Shown one piece after another: positions 7,904 through 15,763 of a stretch of 64,000 bases of DNA. Both the position numbers and the translations under genes were made by a program. The stretch is from NCBI RefSeq assembly GCF_018326265.1, contig NZ_AP023360.1, positions 350,501-414,500 of the forward strand, written 5' to 3'. The DNA comes from Catellatospora sp. IY07-71. Its GTDB lineage: Bacteria; Actinomycetota; Actinomycetes; Mycobacteriales; Micromonosporaceae. Below the pieces are notes generated by a model. It was not told the DNA's origin and did no database searches. It worked only from the letters and a program-made list of their open reading frames with translations. How positions within the stretch are numbered: position 1 is the stretch's first letter; the number at the start of each line of letters is the position of its first letter.

Positions 7904-10273
7904 GTGAGAATTCCGATCAGATCGTCCGCGCGGCGCCTCATGGCGCTGCTCGGGGCGACCGCACTGGCCACGGCCGGCCTGGCCACCGTGGCCACCCCGG
8001 CCCAGGCGGCCGTCTCCTGCCAGGTGACCTACACCAAGGCCTGGGACAACGGCAGCGGCTTCGGCGCGAACATCACCATCACCAACACCGGCGACCCGCT
8101 GACCAGCTGGTCGCTGAAGTGGACCTGGTCCGGCAACCAGGGCGGCATCCAGGGCTGGTCGGCCAACTACAGCCAGTCGGGGCAGAACGTCACCGCGACG
8201 AACCTGTCCTACAACGGCAGCCTGGCCACCGGCGCGTCGACCGGCATCGGCTTCAACGCCTCGTACAGCGGCACGAACACCAACCCGAGCAGCTTCTCGA
8301 TCAACGGGGTCACCTGCGGCGGCACCACGCCCACGCCCAGCCTGGTCGTCTCGCCGACCAGCGTGTCCGTGCCCGAGGGCGGCACCGCCACCTACGCGGT
8401 GCGGCTCAGCTCGGCCCCGGCGTCGAACGTCACCGTCACCACGACGGCGGGCTCCGGTGACGGCAACCTCACCGTGTCCGCGGGCGGCAGCCTGACCTTC
8501 ACGTCGGCGAACTGGAACACCAACCAGAACGTCACCCTGGCGGCGGCCGAGGACTCCGACACGACCAACGGCACCCGGCCGTTCACCGTCGCGTCCAGCG
8601 GCCTGACCTCGGTCACCGTCAACGCGACCGAGGCCGACAACGACGGCACCACGACCCAGTCGCTGGTGGTCTCGCCGACATCGGTGAGCGTGTCGGAGGG
8701 CAGCACCGCGACCTTCGGCGTACGCCTGGCCGTCGCGCCGTCGGCGAACGTCACCGTCACCACGACGGCCGGCACCGGCGACAGCAACCTCACCGTGTCG
8801 GCGGGCGGCAGCCTGACGTTCACGCCGAGCAACTGGAGCACCGTCCAGAACGTCACCCTCGCGGCGGCCGAGGACAGCGACTCCACCGCCGGCACCCGGC
8901 CGTTCACCGTCGCGTCCAGCGGCCTGACCTCGGTCACCGTGAACGCCACGGAGGCCGACAACGACGGCGGCCCGGTCACTCCGCGCGCCGACAACCCGTA
9001 CGCCGGCGCCGGGGTCTACGTGAACCCGCAGTGGCGCGCCAAGGCACAGGCCGAGCCCGGCGGCAGCCGGATCGCCAACCAGCCCACCGGTGTCTGGTTC
9101 GACCGGATCAGCGCGCTGACCGGCAACGGCAGCCCGACCACGGGCACCATGGGCCTGGCCGACCACCTGGACCAGGCGGTCATCCAGGACGCCGCCAACG
9201 GCTCCGCGCCGATGGTGATCCAGATCGTCGTCTACAATCTGCCCGGCCGTGACTGCGCCGCGCTGGCCTCCAACGGCGAGCTGGGCGCGACCGAGCTGCC
9301 CCGTTACAAGGCCGAGTACATCGACGTGATGGCGTCGATCCTGGCCCGCCCGGCGTACGCGAACCTGCGCGTCGTGGCGATCATCGAGATCGACTCGCTG
9401 CCGAACCTGGTGACCAACGTCGGCGGCCGGGCGACCGCGACCGTCATGTGCGACACCATGCTGGCCAACGGCGGCTACGTCCAGGGCGTCGGGTACGCGC
9501 TGAACAAGCTCGGCGCGATCCCGAACGTGTACAACTACATCGACGCCGCTCACCACGGCTGGATCGGCTGGGACGACAACTTCGGCGCGACCGCGAACAT
9601 GATGTTCTCGGCCGCCACCGCATCCGGCAGCACCGCGGCCAACGTGCACGGGTTCATCACCAACACGGCGAACACGTCCGCGCTGACCGAGCCGTACGTC
9701 GGCACGATCACCGAGCAGCTGCGCCAGACCACGTGGATCGACTGGAACCGGTACAACGACGAGCTGACGTTCGCCCAGGCGTTCCGGCAGCGGCTGATCA
9801 CGGCCGGTTTCTCGTCCAGCATCGGCATGCTGATCGACACCTCGCGCAACGGCTGGGGCAGCTGTGTCCAGACCCCGTGCCAGCCGACGCAGGCGACACG
9901 GCCCACCGCGCCGAGCACGTCGACGGACCTGAACACGTTCGTCAACCAGTCGCGCATCGACCGGCGTATCCACAAGGGCAACTGGTGCAACCAGGCCGGC
10001 GCCGGCCTCGGCGAGCGGCCGCGGGCCAACCCGGCCACCGGCATCGACGCGTACGTCTGGATCAAGCCGCCGGGCGAGTCCGACGGCTCCAGCTCGCTGA
10101 TCCCGAACGACGAGGGCAAGGGCTTCGACCGCATGTGCGACCCGACCTACACGGGCAACGCCCGTAACGGCAACAGCATGTCCGGCGCCCTGCCCAACGC
10201 GCCTGTCTCGGGTCACTGGTTCTCCGCGCAGTTCCAGCAGCTGATGGCGAACGCCTACCCGCCGCTGAGCTGA
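7904..10273 (+). CDS. Secreted GH6 cellulase (cellobiohydrolase type) with CBM2 and two internal modules
   Basis: A 789-aa exported enzyme. GTG 7904 has an AAGGAG site 7 nt upstream and opens a Sec signal peptide ending ATPAQA-A near residue 35; the longer in-frame reading to 7670 lacks these. Residues 38-138 form a family 2 cellulose-binding module with flanking cysteines C39 and C138. Residues 146-250 and 253-356 are two near-identical beta-rich modules (each with SVSV-EG and EDSD motifs, Calx-beta/linker-like). The GH6 domain (about 363-789) shows the family signatures VYNLPGRDC (residues 443-451) and IEIDSLPNL with the probable acid Asp497. Its insertion-rich shape and length resemble actinobacterial Cel6B-type exocellulases releasing cellobiose. 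Regulation by the nearby LacI-type repressor is plausible. Two hairpins follow the stop. Confidence 0.95.
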   Translation: MRIPIRSSARRLMALLGATALATAGLATVATPAQAAVSCQVTYTKAWDNGSGFGANITITNTGDPLTSWSLKWTWSGNQGGIQGWSANYSQSGQNVTATNLSYNGSLATGASTGIGFNASYSGTNTNPSSFSINGVTCGGTTPTPSLVVSPTSVSVPEGGTATYAVRLSSAPASNVTVTTTAGSGDGNLTVSAGGSLTFTSANWNTNQNVTLAAAEDSDTTNGTRPFTVASSGLTSVTVNATEADNDGTTTQSLVVSPTSVSVSEGSTATFGVRLAVAPSANVTVTTTAGTGDSNLTVSAGGSLTFTPSNWSTVQNVTLAAAEDSDSTAGTRPFTVASSGLTSVTVNATEADNDGGPVTPRADNPYAGAGVYVNPQWRAKAQAEPGGSRIANQPTGVWFDRISALTGNGSPTTGTMGLADHLDQAVIQDAANGSAPMVIQIVVYNLPGRDCAALASNGELGATELPRYKAEYIDVMASILARPAYANLRVVAIIEIDSLPNLVTNVGGRATATVMCDTMLANGGYVQGVGYALNKLGAIPNVYNYIDAAHHGWIGWDDNFGATANMMFSAATASGSTAANVHGFITNTANTSALTEPYVGTITEQLRQTTWIDWNRYNDELTFAQAFRQRLITAGFSSSIGMLIDTSRNGWGSCVQTPCQPTQATRPTAPSTSTDLNTFVNQSRIDRRIHKGNWCNQAGAGLGERPRANPATGIDAYVWIKPPGESDGSSSLIPNDEGKGFDRMCDPTYTGNARNGNSMSGALPNAPVSGHWFSAQFQQLMANAYPPLS
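8339..8967 (+). repeat. Tandem intragenic repeat (two 308-bp units) in the cellulase
   Basis: Units 8339-8646 and 8660-8967 are exactly the same length and very similar in nucleotide sequence, ending in near-identical blocks (for example the segment encoding FTVASSGLTSVTVNATEADN). They encode the two beta-rich modules between CBM2 and the GH6 domain. The similarity at DNA level suggests recent duplication or gene conversion. Confidence 0.85.
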
Positions 10274-10282
10274 CGGACCGAC

Positions 10283-10325
10283 GATGGTCCCGGATCCGCG
10301 TGGGTGCTCAGGATCGGGACCATCC
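10283..10325 (+). terminator. Hairpin downstream of the cellulase
   Basis: GATGGTCCCG at 10283 pairs with CGGGACCATC ending at 10324, with further partial pairing inward. It starts 9 nt after the cellulase stop and is the probable terminator, without a T-run. Confidence 0.6.
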
Positions 10326-10373
10326 GGAAACCCGCCCGCTGGGGTGCTCCGGCGCGGCGGGTCCGTAGGGAGA

Positions 10374-10414
10374 GTGCCCCCGCGGCGGAAACTTGGGCCC
10401 CGCCGCGGGGGCAC
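10374..10414. terminator. Second strong GC hairpin after the cellulase
   Basis: A perfect 14-bp stem (GTGCCCCCGCGGCG at 10374-10387 with 10401-10414) and 13-nt loop. It lies between the cellulase and the MEDS gene, so it could be a second terminator or a structure in the leader of the next gene. The rest of 10274-10609 shows no coding signal. Confidence 0.6.
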
Positions 10415-10609
10415 GTCCGCCGGCGTCGCGCCATTGACGCCGGCGGTCCTCCGTTCAGTCGATGCATGGCCGCGAAAAATCTCCGCGAACCTGGTTTGGC
10501 GCACGGCCGTGATGGGTACCGCCCCCGCTATGGCATGGCGACTTATGCCTGGATGGCTCGTGCACACCGCCTTCCGGCCGCTCCCCGCAGCCCCGCCGAC
10601 GTGACGGCC

Positions 10610-11548
10610 ATGGCCGGACACCCCGGACCCGACCATGTGGGCTTCCCCTACCGGGGGGTCGCCGAGTACGTGAGCGGCACCCTGGCCTTCGTGCACACCG
10701 CGCTCACCGCGGGACAGCCGGTGCTCGTCGCCGTGCCCAGCGCCAAGCTGGAGATCCTGCGCGACTGCCTCGGCTCGCGGGGCGGCCGGGTGCACTTCGC
10801 GGACATGGCGGTCGAGGGCCGCAATCCCGGCCGCATCCTGCCCGGCGTGCTGCTGGCCTTCGCCGACCGGCACCCCGGGCGGCGGGTCTCCATCGTCGCC
10901 GAGCCGGTCTGGCCGGGCCGCGGCGAGCTGGAATACCCGGCGTGCGTCGCGCACGAGGCGCTGGTCAACCTCGCCTTCGCCGGGCGGGACGCGGCGCTGC
11001 TGTGCCCGTACGACGCGGCGCTGCTCGACCCGCACGTCGTGCACGACGCCCACCGCACCCACCCCTTCCTGCAGCGCCGGGGCGGGCTGCGGCCGAGTCC
11101 CGCGTACGCCGATCCCCGGCTCACCGCGGCGGGCTGCAACCAGCCCCTGTCCCCGGTGCCCGGCTACGCCGCGACGATGGCCTTCGCCGCCCCGGATCAG
11201 GTGCCCGCGCTGCTGAAATTCGTGGCGGAACGGGCCGACGCGCTCGGGCTGAAGCCGCGACTGCAGGATGCGCTCACCGCCGCCGTCGCCGAACTGGCCG
11301 CCGACGCCCTCGCCTGCACCGGGCAGCCGGGCCGGATCGCCGTATGGGCCGAGCGCGATCAGGTGCTCTGCCAGCTCGACGACACCGGCCACCGCACCGA
11401 CCCGCTGGTGGGCCGGGTGCCCTCGACGCAGGCCGGGGACGGCCGCCCCGGCGACGGGCTGCTGACCGCGAACCTGCTGTGCGACCTGGTCCGCCTGTAC
11501 ACCCGGCCCGGTGGCACCAGCGTGCGGCTGCACCTGACCGCGGGCTGA
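10610..11548 (+). CDS. MEDS-domain sensor with C-terminal anti-sigma-type ATPase domain
   Basis: About 312 aa. The N-terminal half (FPYRGVAEYVSGTLAFVHTALTAG onward) matches the MEDS sensory domain layout seen in DcmR-like actinobacterial regulators; the C-terminal third (LQDALTAAVAELAADALA then DDTGHRTDPLVGRV) resembles a weak HATPase_c/RsbW-type domain with N-box replaced. Such proteins act as cytoplasmic switches on sigma factors or partner regulators. The in-frame reading extends to 10304, but codons before about 10590 have T-rich third positions unlike coding DNA here, so I place the start at ATG 10610 (GTG 10601 possible). It converges on the LacI gene with one base between stop codons. 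Ligand and partner unknown. Confidence 0.72.
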   Translation: MAGHPGPDHVGFPYRGVAEYVSGTLAFVHTALTAGQPVLVAVPSAKLEILRDCLGSRGGRVHFADMAVEGRNPGRILPGVLLAFADRHPGRRVSIVAEPVWPGRGELEYPACVAHEALVNLAFAGRDAALLCPYDAALLDPHVVHDAHRTHPFLQRRGGLRPSPAYADPRLTAAGCNQPLSPVPGYAATMAFAAPDQVPALLKFVAERADALGLKPRLQDALTAAVAELAADALACTGQPGRIAVWAERDQVLCQLDDTGHRTDPLVGRVPSTQAGDGRPGDGLLTANLLCDLVRLYTRPGGTSVRLHLTAG

Positions 11549-11549
11549 G

Positions 11550-12593
11550 TCAGGCCGAGTCGCGCAGGATCAGCTCGGTGGGCAGCACCGTCGCGGCCTG
11601 GCCCGGCGTCAGCTCCCCGGCGGCCGCGGCGAGCAGGCTGCGCACCGCTACCGCGCCGATCTGCTCGATGGGCTGGCGCACCGTGGTCAGCGCGGGGCGC
11701 ACCTGCACGGCCAGCGCGTGGTCGTCGAAGCCCACCACCGCCACGTCGTCCGGGATGCGGCGGCCCACCCGGCGCAGGTAGCGCACCGCGCCCGCGGCCA
11801 TCACGTCGGACGCGGCGAACACCGCGTCCAGTTGCGGGCGCTGGTCGAGCAGCCGCTGCATGGCGTGCGCGGCCGAGGCCTGGCTCCAGTCGCCGTACGC
11901 GATGGGCAGGTCGGTCAGCCCCGCCGCACGGACCGCGTCGGTGTATCCCGCGCGCCGGTCGGCCCCCGGCCCGGTGTCCGGCGGCGCGGCCAGGTGCGCG
12001 ATCGCCCGGCGCCCCTTGCCCAGCAGATACTCCACCGCGGCGCGGGCACCCCCGCGGTTGTCGGCGTCCACATAGGGCACCTGGTACGGGTGCAGCGGCC
12101 GCCCCACCACGGTCACCGGCAGGCCCAGCGAGGCCAGCGAGCCGGACAGCGGCAGCGGCCCGTGGTCGGACACCACGATGACCCCGGCCACGCTGCCCGC
12201 CCGCAGGTAGCGCCCGACCGTCTCGGCGAGCGTGCCGGACACGTTCGTGACCAGCAGCGGCATGTCGTGCTGGGCCAGCTCCATCTCCACCGCGCCGATG
12301 AACCGGGCGAAGAACGGCTCGGTGAACACCAGCCGGTGCGCGGCGTGGATGACCGCCGCGACCGCCCGCACCGGCGTCTGCGCGCGACCCCAGGCGGCGC
12401 GGTGGCGGCGGTAGCCGAGCCGGCTCGCCGCGTCGCAGACGCGCTGGTACGCCTCCGGGCTGACCCGGGTGGAGTTGTTCAGCACCCGGGACGCGGTCGC
12501 GATGGACACCCCGGCGGCGCGGGCCACCTCGGCGAGGGTCGGCGGGGCGGCCACACCGTCGCGGTCCGGCGTGGAAGCGCTCCCGTTCGTCAT
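11550..12593 (-). CDS. LacI-family transcriptional repressor
   Basis: A 347-aa LacI/GalR regulator: N-terminal helix-turn-helix and hinge (TLAEVARAAGVSIATASRVL, residues about 18-37, then YRRHR) and a periplasmic-binding-like sugar domain (residues about 75-347; VVSDHG, VVGFDDH and LTTVRQP motifs). It most likely senses a sugar released by polysaccharide breakdown and represses catabolic genes; the secreted cellulase 1.3 kb away is an obvious candidate target, though no clear operator is seen in front of it. A CebR-like palindrome overlaps its own codons 3-7, suggesting autoregulation. It stands alone in its operon. Confidence 0.93.
   Translation of the reverse strand: MTNGSASTPDRDGVAAPPTLAEVARAAGVSIATASRVLNNSTRVSPEAYQRVCDAASRLGYRRHRAAWGRAQTPVRAVAAVIHAAHRLVFTEPFFARFIGAVEMELAQHDMPLLVTNVSGTLAETVGRYLRAGSVAGVIVVSDHGPLPLSGSLASLGLPVTVVGRPLHPYQVPYVDADNRGGARAAVEYLLGKGRRAIAHLAAPPDTGPGADRRAGYTDAVRAAGLTDLPIAYGDWSQASAAHAMQRLLDQRPQLDAVFAASDVMAAGAVRYLRRVGRRIPDDVAVVGFDDHALAVQVRPALTTVRQPIEQIGAVAVRSLLAAAAGELTPGQAATVLPTELILRDSA
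12572..12585. promoter_or_regulatory. CebR-like operator palindrome inside the LacI gene start
   Basis: Read on the minus strand this is CGGGAGCGCTTCCA, differing at two positions from the CebR box TGGGAGCGCTCCCA known for actinobacterial cellobiose repressors. It lies just inside the coding start, so repressor bound here would block its own transcription. Since it is in coding sequence, chance cannot be excluded. Confidence 0.5.
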
Positions 12594-12816
12594 TGACGCA
12601 CCATAACCCGGTGCTCACGGACAGCGGTAGGGCTCGGCATGCCGTCCCGGACCCCCCGCCTGGTGGAGCGGCCGATGTAAGTTCCACGGCCCGCACGGTG
12701 TCCCCGCAGGTCGATCGGCGGCGATGGGCGCCGCCCGTTGACCGGGGCGCGGCGGGCTCGAAGACTCGGCGGCGGGAGCGTTCCGGTCCGGACCATCCGG
12801 CACCCGGCATCGCAGC

Positions 12817-12848
12817 GGCCCCGCCCGGCTGGAGAACCGGGCGGGGCC
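12817..12848 (-). terminator. Terminator hairpin of the lipoprotein gene
   Basis: A perfect 12-bp GC stem (GGCCCCGCCCGG with its complement) and 8-nt loop, 9 nt after the lipoprotein stop. The rest of 12594-12816, upstream of the LacI gene, holds no coding signal. Confidence 0.7.
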
Positions 12849-12857
12849 GTGCCGCGC

Positions 12858-13394
12858 TCAGCCGGCGGCGTAGACCAGGTCCACCCAGTCGGTGTGGCCG
12901 GCCCAGGTCAGCTCCATCCGCCAGCAGCCCGGACCGGGCATGTCGATGATGGACGGCCCGGGACCGCCCGCGACCTCCTTGGCGACCGGCTGGCCCCGGC
13001 CGTCCAGCCGGGCGATGATCCGCAGCGGCTCGCCGCCGCTGTTCGGCTCGCGCGACACCCACAGGATCTTGTTGTTCGCCCCGTCCTTGCGGTCGTGGGT
13101 CAGCGGGTTCGCGAACAGGATCGCCGCGATCTCGCCCCGCGCGCCGAGCGTGTGCGCGATCGTGGTGTCGCCGCTGAAGCCCGCGTCCGCCCAGTCCGGC
13201 AGCGGCTGCATCACCACCTTGGGCGTACACGGACCGGACGGGCTCGGGGCGGCGGCGGTCGGCGCACCGCTCGTCGCCGCGCCGCTCACCGGCGTACCGG
13301 CCGGGCCCGCCGGCTCGGGCTCCCCGGTCGTGCACCCCGCCAGCAGACCGGCCGCGGCCACCACCAGCCACCCGGCCCGGTTCCACCTGGTCAT
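12858..13394 (-). CDS. Secreted lipoprotein of unknown function
   Basis: A 178-aa protein with a basic start (MTRWNRAG), a hydrophobic helix and lipobox LLAGC (Cys21), so it should be anchored outside the cytoplasmic membrane. A Pro/Ala/Ser/Thr spacer (residues 24-55) is followed by a compact domain with two cysteines (C56 and C157, by the PGPGCW motif), probably a disulfide. I do not recognise the domain. It is a single gene with its own terminator; upstream lies the 13.4-13.8 kb gap with a large palindrome. Function unknown. Confidence 0.8.
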   Translation of the reverse strand: MTRWNRAGWLVVAAAGLLAGCTTGEPEPAGPAGTPVSGAATSGAPTAAAPSPSGPCTPKVVMQPLPDWADAGFSGDTTIAHTLGARGEIAAILFANPLTHDRKDGANNKILWVSREPNSGGEPLRIIARLDGRGQPVAKEVAGGPGPSIIDMPGPGCWRMELTWAGHTDWVDLVYAAG

Positions 13395-13655
13395 ACCGCC
13401 TCCTCGGCTACTCGTCGCCCCGGCCGCCGATACCCGGCCCGGCGCGCGTCATCACGGCGGCGCGAACCCGCCGCGAAACGCGCCGCCGCTCTCCGAGTGA
13501 CGAGTCTCGGCTCCGCGGCACGGTTCCCGCCGACCTGTGGCCGCGGTGATCCCCTCGGGTGGCTTCCGGCGTGGGAGTGACGTGCCGCCGTCCGGCTGCG
13601 CGGGCACCGCCCGGCGGGTGACCTGGTTCCGCCCGTGCGGCTTTCCGACGGCGTC

Positions 13656-13727
13656 CGCGGGCCACAACTTCTGAATCCGCGCCACAACTTCTGGGTTGTA
13701 GCTACAACCCAGAAGTTGTGGCCCGCG
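13656..13727. repeat. Nested palindromes with three half-sites
   Basis: 13681-13722 is a perfect 42-bp palindrome with no loop (centre GTAGCTAC). A further direct copy of its left arm (GGCCACAACTTCTG, 13660-13673) lets the right arm pair instead with 13656-13673, over 18 bp. Two mutually exclusive hairpins are therefore possible. The remainder of the 13395-13807 gap has no plausible gene. Confidence 0.9.
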
Positions 13728-13770
13728 CCGCAGAGTGTGGGACGCGGCTCGGGCGGCCGGCGCCTTCCGG

Positions 13771-13801
13771 TTGACCTCAACCGTGCTTGAGCTGGCAGGC
13801 T
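13771..13801 (+). promoter_or_regulatory. MerR-type promoter/operator of the MFS gene
   Basis: TTGACC (-35, 13771) and CAGGCT (-10, 13796) are separated by 19 bp, and the spacer holds the inverted repeat CTCAA-ccgtgc-TTGAG (13776-13791). A long 19-bp spacer with a central dyad of this type is the hallmark of MerR-family activation sites in actinomycetes. The start ATG follows 6 nt after the -10. No MerR gene is adjacent. Confidence 0.7.
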
Positions 13802-13807
13802 GTGCCG

Positions 13808-15049
13808 ATGCGAGCAGCGAAGAGCCTGGTCCCGGCCGCTTACCGGGACGTGCTGGCGGTGGCGGGCTTCCGCCGCCTGCTGGCCGGCGAGACCGTGTCC
13901 TACCTCGGCGACGGCCTGAGCGTGGTGGCGATCTCCTGGCTGGCGATCCAGCTCGCCGCGCCCGGGCAGGCGGCACTCGTGGTCGGCGCGGCGGTCGCCG
14001 CCTATTCCCTGCCCGCCGCGCTCGGCGCGCTGGTGCTGGCTCGCCGGCTGCGCCGGGTCGACGCGCGCACCCTGGTCACCGCCAACGCGCTGCTGCGCGG
14101 CGGAGCGCTGGGCACCGCCGCGCTGCTGTACACGCTCGGCCTGCTCAGCCCTGTCGGCTACATCGCGCTGCTCGCCGTGTCGTCGCTGCTCGTCGCGTGG
14201 GGCTCGGCGGGCACGTACACCCTGGTCAGCAGGCTGCTGCCGAGCGAGCATCGGCTCGGCGCCAACACGCTGCTCGGCACCAGCCAGACGACCGCGATCA
14301 TCCTCGGCCCGCCGCTGGCCGGCGTGCTGGTCGCCGCGACCGGACCGGCCGCGGCCGTCGCCGTCGACGCGCTGAGCTACCTGGTGCTGGCCGCCGTGCT
14401 GCGCGGCGTACGCGTCCCCGCCGCCGCGGCCGAACCCGGCGCCGAACCGTCCGGCGGCTTCCGCCTGCTGGCCCGGCGGCCGGAACTGCTCGGCCTGCTC
14501 GCCCTCACCGCCGTCTTCTGCCTGCTGTACGGCCCGGTCGAGGTGGCCCTGCCGCTGTTCGTCGTCGACACGCTGGGCCGCTCCGCCGACTTCCTCGGCG
14601 CGTACTGGGCCGTGTTCGGGGTGGGCGCGGTGATCGGCGGGCTGCTCGCGGGCACACTGCGCCGGGTCGCCCCGTGGCCGTTCACGATCGCGGTCATCGC
14701 CGGATGGGGCGCGGCGCTGCTGCCGTTCGGCTTCACCACCTCGACCTGGGTCACCATGGCCGGGCTGGCCGTCGGCGGCCTCGTCTACGGGCCGTTCCCC
14801 GCGTTCAACATCACCCTGTTCCAGTCCGCCGCGAGCCCGGCGGACCTGCCCGCGGTGCTCGCCGCCCGCGGCTCGATCATGACCGCCGCGGTGCCCGTCG
14901 GCGCCGCTCTGGGCGGGCCGCTGGTCACCTGGCTCGGCCCGGACGGCACCCTGCTCGCCTCCGGCGCCGCGACCGTCACCCTGGCCGTGCTCGCCGCGCT
15001 CGGCCCGGTGCTCGTCCTCGCCCGCCGCCCCGCTCCGCAGGCACCGTGA
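13808..15049 (+). CDS. MFS transporter, probable drug exporter
   Basis: A 413-aa major facilitator with about 12 membrane helices and the short cytoplasmic RRLRRVDAR loop between helices 2 and 3 typical of the DHA3-like exporters of actinomycetes. The opening (FRRLLAGETVSYLGDGLSVVAISWLAIQL) is characteristic of that group. ATG 13808 is chosen over TTG 13787 because the upstream MerR-type promoter would start transcription almost at this ATG. The operator suggests induction by a small hydrophobic compound sensed by a MerR regulator encoded elsewhere. The stop is inside a 12-bp hairpin shared with the convergent radical SAM gene. Substrate unknown. Confidence 0.9.
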   Translation: MRAAKSLVPAAYRDVLAVAGFRRLLAGETVSYLGDGLSVVAISWLAIQLAAPGQAALVVGAAVAAYSLPAALGALVLARRLRRVDARTLVTANALLRGGALGTAALLYTLGLLSPVGYIALLAVSSLLVAWGSAGTYTLVSRLLPSEHRLGANTLLGTSQTTAIILGPPLAGVLVAATGPAAAVAVDALSYLVLAAVLRGVRVPAAAAEPGAEPSGGFRLLARRPELLGLLALTAVFCLLYGPVEVALPLFVVDTLGRSADFLGAYWAVFGVGAVIGGLLAGTLRRVAPWPFTIAVIAGWGAALLPFGFTTSTWVTMAGLAVGGLVYGPFPAFNITLFQSAASPADLPAVLAARGSIMTAAVPVGAALGGPLVTWLGPDGTLLASGAATVTLAVLAALGPVLVLARRPAPQAP

Positions 15050-15086
15050 TCAAGGCTCCCTCGCTCCGTCCGGAAGCCTTGATCAC
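15046..15086. terminator. Bidirectional terminator-like hairpin
   Basis: GTGATCAAGGCT (15046-15057) pairs perfectly with 15075-15086 across a 17-nt loop. It sits between convergent genes and includes the MFS stop codon. Confidence 0.75.
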
Positions 15087-15103
15087 GAGTGACGCGGTTG
15101 TGG

Positions 15104-15763
15104 TCACGGCCGCCAGCTGACGCCGTCGAGCTGTACCCCGCCCGCTCGCAGCGTGCGCTCCAGGACCGCCAGGGTGCCGCGCTGGGGCACGCCGCTGAGC
15201 AGCAGCCTGTCCCCCTCGACGAACGCCTGCATCGCCGGGGTGTCGGTCTCGGCCGCCGCCAGTTCCCGGTAGCGCATCTCGCCGAGCGGGGTGCGCAGAT
15301 GCATCACCTGGTTGGCGGAGCCGCGCAGCACGAGCCGCGTCGGCTCGGCCGCCCGGAACCGGCCGGTGACCAGCACGTCGACCCCCTCGAGCGCGGCTTG
15401 CCGGCGACGGTCGAGCTCATCCAGCTCATAGCCGGTGAACAGGAGGATGTCGGCCTCGCCTCCCGGCCCGATCCGGTTGCCGGCGACGTGTCGCACGAAC
15501 GCGGCGAGCGCGTCGGCCTGCGTCAGCGGCTCACCCCCGGTCACGGTCAGCCCGCTCGCCCCGTCGGCCTGCACCGTGTCCCACAACGCGGCCAGCTCGG
15601 CGACCGGCACGACCTCGCCCATCGCCGGGTCCCACGTGTCCCGGGACATGCACCCGGCGCAGGCGAGCGGACAGCCCTGCAGCCAGACGCCGAGACGCCG
15701 GCCGGGCCCGAGGGCGGTCACCGGGTAGAGCACCCGGTTGACGACCAGAGCGTCAGCGGACAC
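15104..15763 (-). CDS. Radical SAM protein, activating-enzyme type (NrdG-like)
   Basis: A 219-aa small radical SAM protein. The cluster motif CPLACAGC (Cys31, Cys35, Cys38, CX3CX2C) binds a 4Fe-4S cluster, and LTVTGGEPL is the SAM-binding GGE motif. Length and order match NrdG/pyruvate formate-lyase activase-like proteins, but there is no anaerobic ribonucleotide reductase partner here. GTG 15763 lies inside the end of the upstream membrane protein gene (11-nt overlap), so it is the last gene of the minus operon. In this context it probably modifies a protein or small molecule of the kinase/FHA/AAA/CHAT locus; that role is inference. Confidence 0.9.
   Translation of the reverse strand: MSADALVVNRVLYPVTALGPGRRLGVWLQGCPLACAGCMSRDTWDPAMGEVVPVAELAALWDTVQADGASGLTVTGGEPLTQADALAAFVRHVAGNRIGPGGEADILLFTGYELDELDRRRQAALEGVDVLVTGRFRAAEPTRLVLRGSANQVMHLRTPLGEMRYRELAAAETDTPAMQAFVEGDRLLLSGVPQRGTLAVLERTLRAGGVQLDGVSWRP

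Noticed and set aside
15104-15763. Anaerobic ribonucleotide reductase activator role for the radical SAM protein
   Set aside because: No nrdD-like gene is nearby and the gene belongs to the vWA/membrane protein operon.
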